A stretch of 7,251 nucleotides of DNA, from assembly GCA_007119395.1 (NCBI GenBank), contig SKPS01000009.1, forward strand, positions 1 to 7,251, given 5' to 3'. The translations under genes were made by a program, and so were the position numbers. Of the stretch, positions 1 through 5,628 are shown one piece after another; the stretch's first letter is position 1, and every line of letters starts with the position of its first letter. The notes below the pieces were generated by a model that was not told the origin of the DNA, did not search any database, and saw nothing but the letters and a program-made list of their open reading frames with translations. The DNA comes from Lentimicrobiaceae bacterium (GTDB lineage: Bacteria; Bacteroidota; Bacteroidia; Bacteroidales; SKPS01).

Positions 1-1758
1 GGTGGCATCATCAATATTGTATTGAAAAAAGGAGTTCGGATTGGCCGGTTTGGCTCCGTTACCGCTGGTGCCAACCAGGGCTTTTACGGAAACCAAACCA
101 TAGGCTTTACCTTGAACAACAGCGGTGATCGCAGCACCCAATATCTCAACGCCAATTTCTCTGCCCAGGGCACCCTGGAGGAGATCAATGCTGAACGGCT
201 CCTTGAGTCAGACACCACCCTGATGCAAGCATCAAATACAGCCCGGCAAGGGAACACCGGTTATGTAGGTTATGGCATCAGCTACGATCTGTATGAACAC
301 GTTAATCTAAGCTATGATGGACGTGTCAATGTAAGCAGGCGCAATGCACGCGGCAGGAGCAAAAACCTGGTTGAGGCCCTGCAACAGCACAAGGTGATGG
401 AGAGTGTGAACGATGTAAACAATCGCACCGGATTCTTCAGTCTGCAACAGGATCTGGGCGTCATGGTGAAGCTCGACACCCTGGGTTCAGAGTGGGATAC
501 TAAACTGGGTTACAGCTACAACCATTCTGATCTGGACCAAGATTATACCACCCGCTATCTATTCCCTTTCAGCTTTTTGCAAACAGGAGAGGGGGTCAAC
601 CTGCAGCATCGCCATTTTATATTGCTGCAATCTGATCTGAGTTTACAGCTCCCATTCCGAATCCGGTTAGAGACAGGTGCCAAGAGCACCTTCCAGTATG
701 TGGACAGCGAAGCCGACTTCTACATTGGAGCCAACGGATCCCCGACGCCCGACCCTTTGCGCACCAATGCATACCGCTACGATGAGCAGATTCACGCCGG
801 GTACCTGCAAGCTTCCCGAACCCTGGGTGAACATTTCCTGCTGAAAGCAGGTATAAGGCTGGAGCATACACGAATGGATGGCAGGCAAACCATACCCACC
901 GACACAAGCTTTATCGTAAACCGAACCGACTGGTTCCCCTATGTCTATCTGAGCAGAAAGGTCTTCTCCATGGGAGAGATCGAACTGAGAGGGTTCATGA
1001 TTTATCGTAGAACGGTTAACCGCCCGGGGTACCAAAGCCTGAACCCAACCATACGCTTTGTGGATCAGTTTCTCTATGAAACCGGCAACCCTGCCCTGAA
1101 ACCACAGTTTACAGACAACGTGGAATTGAACATCAGCTACAACGAATTCCCGGTATTTGCCGTTGGAAGGAACTACACCTCCGACATCTTCTCTCCGGTG
1201 GTCTACCAGGATGAAGACTCCCCCGAAGGGGCAGCCATCCGCACCTGGGATAACGTAGGTACAAACCGTGAAACCTACTTCAGAGGTATGGCAGGCATCC
1301 CTCCGGGAGGGAAATACTTCTTCGGTATTGGCGCACAATACAACCTGAGCGACTATGATGGCTTTTATGAAGGGGAGCCCTTCAGCTACCAACGCGGTTC
1401 ATGGCGTCTCTTTACCTTCCACTCACTCCGCCTCTTCAAAGAAACACGCATCACCATGATGGGCTTTATGATGCTGGGAGGAAATTACAACTTCTACGAG
1501 CTGGAACCCTTTGGAATGCTAAACTTTGGCATCAACCAAACCTTCTTCAACAAAAAGCTCCATGTAACCCTCAATGCACGTGATGTGTTCAGAACCATGG
1601 TCACTGCTTTCGAACTGAACCAGGGCTCCATCTCTACAACAGGCGACAGATATGCCGACAACCAACGCATCGGAATCAACATACGGTACAACTTTGGAAT
1701 ACCCACCAAGCAAGAGCGCAATGACTTCTTCAGAATGGATCCTGAAGAGGATATGTAA
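1..1758 (+). CDS. TonB-dependent receptor, outer-membrane beta-barrel family (C-terminal part, 5' end off window)
   Basis: The reading frame is open from base 1 to the TAA at 1756-1758, giving 585 visible residues. There is no credible start; a TTG at base 22 is internal. The first residues, GGIINIVLKK, match the conserved end of a TonB-receptor plug domain. The rest alternates polar and aromatic residues as in a transmembrane beta-barrel. Two motifs typical of the Bacteroidota 'outer membrane beta-barrel family' (PF14905-like) are visible: NRPGYQSLNP from residue 340 and GNPALKPQ from residue 362. A late strand, RIGINIRYNFG, is followed by a short acidic tail. Members of this family usually carry an N-terminal carboxypeptidase-regulatory-like domain plus the plug, so roughly 200 or more residues are probably missing upstream. 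The protein should sit in the outer membrane and import a ligand using TonB energy. The ligand cannot be read from the sequence; no SusD partner follows. An exported beta-rich protein is encoded 31 bases downstream, probably in the same operon. Confidence 0.9.
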   Translation, partial: GGIINIVLKKGVRIGRFGSVTAGANQGFYGNQTIGFTLNNSGDRSTQYLNANFSAQGTLEEINAERLLESDTTLMQASNTARQGNTGYVGYGISYDLYEHVNLSYDGRVNVSRRNARGRSKNLVEALQQHKVMESVNDVNNRTGFFSLQQDLGVMVKLDTLGSEWDTKLGYSYNHSDLDQDYTTRYLFPFSFLQTGEGVNLQHRHFILLQSDLSLQLPFRIRLETGAKSTFQYVDSEADFYIGANGSPTPDPLRTNAYRYDEQIHAGYLQASRTLGEHFLLKAGIRLEHTRMDGRQTIPTDTSFIVNRTDWFPYVYLSRKVFSMGEIELRGFMIYRRTVNRPGYQSLNPTIRFVDQFLYETGNPALKPQFTDNVELNISYNEFPVFAVGRNYTSDIFSPVVYQDEDSPEGAAIRTWDNVGTNRETYFRGMAGIPPGGKYFFGIGAQYNLSDYDGFYEGEPFSYQRGSWRLFTFHSLRLFKETRITMMGFMMLGGNYNFYELEPFGMLNFGINQTFFNKKLHVTLNARDVFRTMVTAFELNQGSISTTGDRYADNQRIGINIRYNFGIPTKQERNDFFRMDPEEDM

Positions 1759-1789
1759 GCCCAAGGAGCATTTACTTCATACGAAGCAG

Positions 1790-2587
1790 ATGCCGCAACC
1801 AAGTTTTTTCAGGTGTTCAAGGCAGGTGCACCAAGCCGTCAACGGGTTGCTCCTGCCCGGGCTTATCTTGCTCCTAAGCTGTATTATCCCTGTGGTGGGA
1901 AACGGCCAGATTTTCCTTAATGGAGAGACTGGTGTGGTGACCACCGGTTACAACAATGTGGGGATCCCGGGAAGCAGTGGTACACGTTTTTCCATGAAAG
2001 ATGACCTGAAAGGGGAACCGTCCCCATTTTTCCGTTTGCGGGCGAAGGTATCCCTGACATCACGCCACCACCTGGTGGTGCTCTATGCACCATTAGAGTT
2101 GCATTACCACGGCAAATTTGATAAAGAGTTGCTGTTCAGGAATGTGTTGTTTGAAGCGGGCACAGAGACCGAAGGGACATACAAATTCAACTCCTACCGT
2201 CTCACTTATCGTTACCGGCTGGTGCAACGCTCCAAACTCGATTTCGACCTGGGTTTGACTGCCAAGATCCGTGATGCCTCCATCGGGCTGAACGCTCCGG
2301 GAAAAACTGCCATCAAGACCGACCTGGGGTTTGTACCCATCATCCACTTTCGTCTCCATTGGATGTGGAATGAACGGTTTAGCCTCCTCTTTGAGGGGGA
2401 CGCCCTTGCCTCTCCTTTTGGCAGAGCCGAGGATGTGCTGCTGGCTGGCCGGTACGCTTTGTCGGAACGACTTGCCCTCTACGCAGGGTACCGCCTGTTG
2501 GAAGGGGGAACCGACGGTAGCACAGTGTATAACTTCTCTATGTTCCACTACATCACAGCAGGCTGCTCATGGCAGATCATTCGGTAA
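1790..2587 (+). CDS. Exported beta-rich protein, probable small outer-membrane beta-barrel
   Basis: This 265-residue protein is not one I can name. The ATG at 1790 is chosen because it gives a signal peptide: a basic N-region (RCSRQVHQ), a hydrophobic core at about residues 19-36 (GLLLPGLILLLS), and a likely cleavage near VVGNG-Q at residues 39-40. The frame stays open upstream to 1652, but those starts lie inside the receptor gene and would put a long hydrophilic stretch before the signal. The mature part is rich in alternating strands, for example FRLRAKVSL, YRLTYRYRL, LDFDLGLTAKI, FRLHWMWNERFSLLFEG, LALYAGYRLLEGG and VYNFSMFHYITAG. This suggests an 8-12-stranded outer-membrane barrel. No catalytic motif is visible. 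It begins 31 bases after the receptor stop with no promoter or terminator between, so co-transcription is likely, and it may act as an accessory to that receptor. The weak AAGGAG at 1763-1768 is too far from the start to decide it. Confidence 0.75.
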   Translation: MPQPSFFRCSRQVHQAVNGLLLPGLILLLSCIIPVVGNGQIFLNGETGVVTTGYNNVGIPGSSGTRFSMKDDLKGEPSPFFRLRAKVSLTSRHHLVVLYAPLELHYHGKFDKELLFRNVLFEAGTETEGTYKFNSYRLTYRYRLVQRSKLDFDLGLTAKIRDASIGLNAPGKTAIKTDLGFVPIIHFRLHWMWNERFSLLFEGDALASPFGRAEDVLLAGRYALSERLALYAGYRLLEGGTDGSTVYNFSMFHYITAGCSWQIIR

Positions 2588-2597
2588 TCAAGACATC

Positions 2598-2611
2598 AAT
2601 TACGAATTACG
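2598..2611. repeat. Tandem heptamer AATTACG x2
   Basis: Two exact adjacent copies of AATTACG lie 10 bases after the stop of the small envelope gene, followed by AAG. Short tandem runs of this kind are, from memory, common in Bacteroidota intergenic DNA. Two copies are too few to assign a function. Confidence 0.4.
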
Positions 2612-2615
2612 AAGT

Positions 2616-2756
2616 CAAAAGTGAGCAGGCAACCCATCGGCAAGCTCAGGGTGAGCTTGGTTTGGGGATGTTGCAAACCCCAACCAACGTTGATTGCCAC
2701 CCCGCTTCAGCGGAGACAATAGCCTCTCCGGGAATTTGAAATTCTGCTTACTTTTG
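2616..2756. repeat. Structured intergenic inverted repeat with nested hairpins
   Basis: The outer arms are CAAAAGTGAGCAG at 2616-2628 and CTGCTTACTTTTG at 2744-2756. They pair over 13 positions with a single G-T wobble. Inside are: a perfect 8-bp hairpin, CAAGCTCA (2641-2648) with TGAGCTTG (2652-2659) around a GGG loop; a stem TTGGGG (2662-2667) with CCCCAA (2678-2683); a possible closing stem GGCAA (2628-2632) with TTGCC (2694-2698); a hairpin CGGAGA (2711-2716) with TCTCCG (2725-2730); and the palindrome GAATTTGAAATTC at 2732-2744. The element fills most of the 209-base gap between the envelope genes and the DUF6125 gene and contains no plausible gene. It could be a structured 3' untranslated region acting as a terminator, a small RNA, or a short non-autonomous repeat. 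I see no flanking target duplication. The pairing is directly visible; the function is not. Confidence 0.55.
2749..2756 (+). promoter_or_regulatory. Probable -7 promoter box (TACTTTTG) for the DUF6125 gene
   Basis: TACTTTTG matches the Bacteroidota -7 consensus TAnnTTTG exactly and ends 40 bases before the ATG at 2797. No good TTTG lies about 19 bases upstream; that position reads CTCC or nearby, and the TTTG at 2735-2738 is too close. The assignment therefore rests on the -7 box alone. The box is part of the right arm of the surrounding inverted repeat. Confidence 0.4.
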
Positions 2757-2796
2757 TCAGCACAAGAAAAGCAGGTTGAAAATAATTGAGAGAGCT

Positions 2797-3516
2797 ATGG
2801 GCAACATTGAAACGGCGAAGTTGATTCTGGACTATGTGCATCGCACGATGATGCACCACGCGATGTGGTATGCTGAGGTGAAGCACCAGTATGGTTTTGA
2901 GAAGGCGATGAAGATGATGCAGGAGGTATGCGATATCACCTATGACATTCACCTGAAGCGGTTGTCGAAGATTCTCGATTTCGGCACCACCGATGGAGTT
3001 CCTGCTTTTCTGGCGGATATGCCTGAGGAGCAACTTATGTCGTTGAAGGAGGGTGTAGCCGTGAGCTGGCTTGCCACTGATGGTGTGTGGTTTCAGACGG
3101 TGGAGCGTGCTTACGGTATGTTTGATGCCAAGCGTTGCAACGACTCGTGTTGGGGGCAGTTTTCCCCTTTGGAGGCGTGGTCGGTGAAACGGTTTATCGC
3201 ACTTCCCGAAAAGCCCGGGCTGGAGGGCCTGAAGCGAGCCATGGAGTACCGCCTTTATGCCGCGGTAAACAAGCAAGAGGTGGCTGAGGAGACAGAGAAC
3301 AGCTTCGTGTTTAGAATGGTGGACTGCAGGGTGCAGTCAGCCAGGAGGCGAAAAGGGCTCGAAGACTACCCCTGTAAATCGGCAGGAATCATTGAGTACC
3401 GCAGCTTCGCAGAGACCATCGATCCACGCATCACCACCGAGTGCATCGCCTGTCCGCCCGACACCTTGGAGCGCAACTGGTTCTGCGGATGGAGATTTAC
3501 ACTGAACAAAGATTGA
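2797..3516 (+). CDS. DUF6125 family cysteine-rich cytosolic protein
   Basis: This 239-residue protein has no signal peptide or membrane segment. The ATG at 2797 is preferred over an in-frame TTG at 2776, because it gives a compact N-terminus and the predicted transcript start would fall just upstream. I recognise the DUF6125 pattern from memory: an N-terminal helical part with W-Y-A-E-V and Y-G-F-E motifs (residues 24-35), a related W-F-x-x-V-E and Y-G-M-F segment (98-109), then FVFRMVDCRVQ (170-180), GLEDYPCKSAG (187-197), IDPRI (208-212), ECIACPPD (215-222) and a closing WFCGWRFTL (228-236). Cysteines 177, 193, 216, 219 and 230 cluster in the C-terminal third and could bind a metal or form an active site. 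The fold may be related to the L-2-amino-thiazoline-4-carboxylate hydrolase-like family, but that link is from memory and no reaction can be assigned. An acyl-CoA dehydrogenase gene follows on the same strand after 231 bases with its own promoter. Confidence 0.82.
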   Translation: MGNIETAKLILDYVHRTMMHHAMWYAEVKHQYGFEKAMKMMQEVCDITYDIHLKRLSKILDFGTTDGVPAFLADMPEEQLMSLKEGVAVSWLATDGVWFQTVERAYGMFDAKRCNDSCWGQFSPLEAWSVKRFIALPEKPGLEGLKRAMEYRLYAAVNKQEVAEETENSFVFRMVDCRVQSARRRKGLEDYPCKSAGIIEYRSFAETIDPRITTECIACPPDTLERNWFCGWRFTLNKD

Positions 3517-3586
3517 GACCCTCCTGCCGCGATACAACAGAAACGCACGGGGCACTCGCTGATGCCTGGGTGCAGGAGGGAGGGTC
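3517..3586 (+). other. GC-rich imperfect hairpin directly after the DUF6125 stop
   Basis: GACCCTCCTGC at 3517-3527 pairs with GCAGGA (3572-3577) and GGGTC (3582-3586). This gives 11 bp with a 4-base bulge (3578-3581) in the right arm. The 44-base interior contains a smaller GGCA (3551-3554) / TGCC (3563-3566) pairing. It starts on the first base after the stop codon, so it would end the DUF6125 message and could stabilise it or help terminate transcription. No T-run follows, so it is not a standard intrinsic terminator. Confidence 0.45.
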
Positions 3587-3643
3587 CAAAGTCCTCATGT
3601 TGCTGAATATTAGATACATACACAGGTTGTCCTGGGTCCCCAT

Positions 3644-3673
3644 TTTGCACAAATAAATAATGGTGTATCTTTG
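3644..3673 (+). promoter_or_regulatory. Bacteroidota-type promoter for the acyl-CoA dehydrogenase gene
   Basis: TTTG at 3644-3647 and TATCTTTG at 3666-3673 match the -33 TTTG and -7 TAnnTTTG elements of the Bacteroidota housekeeping sigma factor, separated by 18 bases. Transcription should start around 3678-3682, leaving a leader of about 65-70 bases before the ATG at 3748. The leader is AT-rich just before the start (AACAAAAAGAATTCGAA), as is usual for this phylum, with no clear Shine-Dalgarno sequence. It holds a near-tandem ATCAATC at 3695-3701 and 3707-3713 of unknown meaning. Confidence 0.7.
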
Positions 3674-3747
3674 CCCACCCTCTGCAGAGGTTTAATCAAT
3701 CGAAATATCAATCAGAAAATATTATATACAAACAAAAAGAATTCGAA

Positions 3748-5505
3748 ATGAAGAGTGGAGAATTTTTGGTCAGAAACCAGGATCCGGCGGAGGTATTCAT
3801 CCCGGAGGAGTTTAATGAAGAGCAGTTGATGATTGCTGATACGGTAAAATCTTTTATCGATGCTGAGGTATTTCCAAACCTTGACCAGCTCGATAAAGGC
3901 GACCGTGAGTTGATGAAGGAGGTATTGAAGAAATCTGGAGAACTTGGTTTGATGGGTGTTTCCCTGCCTGAAGAGCTGGGTGGTTTCGGACAGGACTTTG
4001 TCACGCAGATGTTGGTAGGTGAGATGGTGGGTGCGGCTTACTCATTCTCGGTGGCCTTTATGTGCCATACCGGTATTGGTACGTTGCCTATTATGTATTA
4101 CGGCAATGAGGAGCAGCGCCAGAAGTATGTTACCCGACTGGGTACGGGAGAATTGCTGGGTGCTTACTGCCTTACCGAGCCGGGTGCCGGCAGTGATGCC
4201 AACTCAGCCAAGACCAGAGTGGCACTTAGCGAGGATGGAAAACACTATATTCTGAACGGACAGAAGATGTGGATTACCAATGGCGGGTTTTGCGACACGC
4301 AGGTGGTGTTTGCCAAGATCGACAACGACCGTATTCTGAGTGCTTTCATCGTAGAGAGCGACTGGGATGGCGTAGTGATTGGACCCGACGAGGTAAAGAT
4401 GGGCATCAAAGGATCATCCACCACACAGATCTATTATAATGATGTAAAGGTTCCCGTTGAGAACATGCTCGGCAAGCGGGGTGAGGGTTTCCGGATCGCT
4501 TTGAGCATTCTCCACATGGGACGCATGAAACTGGGTGCCAACGTAATTGGTGCTTCTAAGCTTACCATCAACCAATCGGTCAACTATGCCAACGAGCGGA
4601 AGCAGTTTGGTGCCCTGATCGGGAGCTTCGGTGCCATCAAGCACAAGCTGGCCGAGATGGTCATACGCACCTATGCCCAAGAGTCGGCTATCTACCGCGT
4701 AAGCAAAGATGTAGATGTGCTGATGGATGAGTACAAGACCACTATGGATGATGTGGGGCGTGCCGCTTGTGATGCCATCAGCCATTTTGCCGTTGAGGAT
4801 GCCATCCTGAAGGTGTACGGTTCAGAGGTGCTCGACTATGTTGTTGACGAGGGTGTTCAGATCCATGGCGGCATGGGCTACTCTGCTGAGATGAACGTAG
4901 AGCGTGGCTACCGCGATTCCCGTATCAACAGGATCTTCGAAGGAACCAACGAGATCAACCGCCTCCTGGTGGTTGAGAGTTCAATCAAATACGCCAAGAA
5001 AGGTCTGTACGATCTCTTCGGTGAGGCCGAAAAGCTGATGGCGAACCTGGAGTCTCTGGAGCCTGTTACATCCGGTGAATATTGGGATGTGAAGTTCAAG
5101 GCGATTCAGAATTTCAAATCACTGGTGATGCTCATCACCCACTCCTTCACCAAAGCTTTCAAGTCGATCGCGCAGGAGCAGGAGGTCCAGAACAACCTGG
5201 CCGATATGATCATGGAGCTTTACATCACCGAGTCAATGGCGTTGCGCATCCGCAAACTGGAGACAATGAACGGTGAGGCTTCCGTGGAACTGAACAAGCT
5301 GATGCTGGATGTAAAGGTGACCGATGCGGCTGCCCTGATGCGCAAGAATGCACTCGATGCCATCGCCTCCTATCTCGAAGGGGAAGAGGCTGATAAGATG
5401 GTGACGGCCATCAACACCCTTAGCACGTTGCCACTGGTGAACGTGAAAACGGCCCGCCGTGCCATCGCCGACAAGCTGATCGAAGAGAATAAGTATTGTT
5501 TCTAG
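3748..5505 (+). CDS. Acyl-CoA dehydrogenase family protein with C-terminal extension
   Basis: This 585-residue flavoenzyme should oxidise an acyl-CoA to the trans-2-enoyl-CoA in the cytoplasm and pass electrons to electron-transfer flavoprotein. The N-terminal helical domain (about residues 20-135) is followed by the first family signature, CLTEPGAGSDANS (141-153), and the flavin-contact KMWITNGG (173-180) in the beta domain. The second signature runs from Q371 (QIHGGMGY) to D390. The expected catalytic base is E398 in RIFEGTNEI, the position used by medium- and very-long-chain enzymes. Core family members stop near 380-420 residues; here a mostly helical region of about 165 residues follows, as in very-long-chain and ACAD9-like enzymes. 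Chain length cannot be read from the sequence. The ATG at 3748 fits the family N-terminus and lies downstream of a good promoter. A terminator begins at the stop codon, so the gene is probably monocistronic. No electron-transfer flavoprotein gene is in the window. Confidence 0.95.
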   Translation: MKSGEFLVRNQDPAEVFIPEEFNEEQLMIADTVKSFIDAEVFPNLDQLDKGDRELMKEVLKKSGELGLMGVSLPEELGGFGQDFVTQMLVGEMVGAAYSFSVAFMCHTGIGTLPIMYYGNEEQRQKYVTRLGTGELLGAYCLTEPGAGSDANSAKTRVALSEDGKHYILNGQKMWITNGGFCDTQVVFAKIDNDRILSAFIVESDWDGVVIGPDEVKMGIKGSSTTQIYYNDVKVPVENMLGKRGEGFRIALSILHMGRMKLGANVIGASKLTINQSVNYANERKQFGALIGSFGAIKHKLAEMVIRTYAQESAIYRVSKDVDVLMDEYKTTMDDVGRAACDAISHFAVEDAILKVYGSEVLDYVVDEGVQIHGGMGYSAEMNVERGYRDSRINRIFEGTNEINRLLVVESSIKYAKKGLYDLFGEAEKLMANLESLEPVTSGEYWDVKFKAIQNFKSLVMLITHSFTKAFKSIAQEQEVQNNLADMIMELYITESMALRIRKLETMNGEASVELNKLMLDVKVTDAAALMRKNALDAIASYLEGEEADKMVTAINTLSTLPLVNVKTARRAIADKLIEENKYCF

Positions 5506-5537
5506 GTTGAGAGCGATTTGACCTTCTCGACCTTTTT
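5504..5537 (+). terminator. Intrinsic terminator of the acyl-CoA dehydrogenase gene
   Basis: GGTTGAGA at 5505-5512 pairs with TCTCGACC at 5525-5532, with one T-G wobble and an extra A5504-T5533 pair at the base. The loop is 12 bases, and TTTTT follows at 5533-5537. The left arm begins within the TAG stop codon. Stem plus T-run is the standard rho-independent form. Confidence 0.75.
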
Positions 5538-5551
5538 GGATCCTATGAAAA

Positions 5552-5598
5552 AACCCGTGGTACAACTTCCGACAGAATCCGGAGACGTACCACGGGTT
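5552..5598 (-). terminator. Strong hairpin terminator between convergent genes, probably bidirectional
   Basis: AACCCGTGGTAC at 5552-5563 and GTACCACGGGTT at 5587-5598 form a perfect 12-bp stem. The 23-base loop contains a small TCCG/CGGA pairing (5568-5571, 5580-5583). Read on the minus strand, the stem ends in GGG followed by six T residues, a good terminator for the secreted LamG gene whose stop is 30 bases away. On the plus strand it is followed by TTCTTCTTT, so it can also back up the preceding terminator. Confidence 0.8.
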
Positions 5599-5628
5599 CT
5601 TCTTTAACAGTTTTCAGCGGAGCAAACC

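Noticed and set aside
667..1392. Open frame of 241 codons on the minus strand
   Set aside because: It lies wholly inside the receptor gene, antisense to a convincing beta-barrel sequence, and its translation shows no domain, signal or composition bias of a real protein.
1652..1789. Longer start for the small envelope protein
   Set aside because: The extra 46 residues would come from receptor coding sequence in another frame and would place a hydrophilic stretch before the signal peptide.
1790..1900. Possible lipobox (LLSC, residues 28-31) in the small envelope protein
   Set aside because: The residue before the serine is leucine, the sequence after the cysteine stays hydrophobic, and the beta-barrel character fits cleavage by signal peptidase I better.
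3441..3656. Small 71-codon open frame overlapping the DUF6125 end
   Set aside because: More than a third of it is an out-of-frame read of the DUF6125 gene, the rest runs through the hairpin and into the promoter region, and it has no recognisable protein features.
3695..3713. Near-tandem ATCAATC repeats in the acyl-CoA dehydrogenase leader
   Set aside because: Two seven-base matches in AT-rich DNA are not unlikely by chance, and no known operator is recognised.
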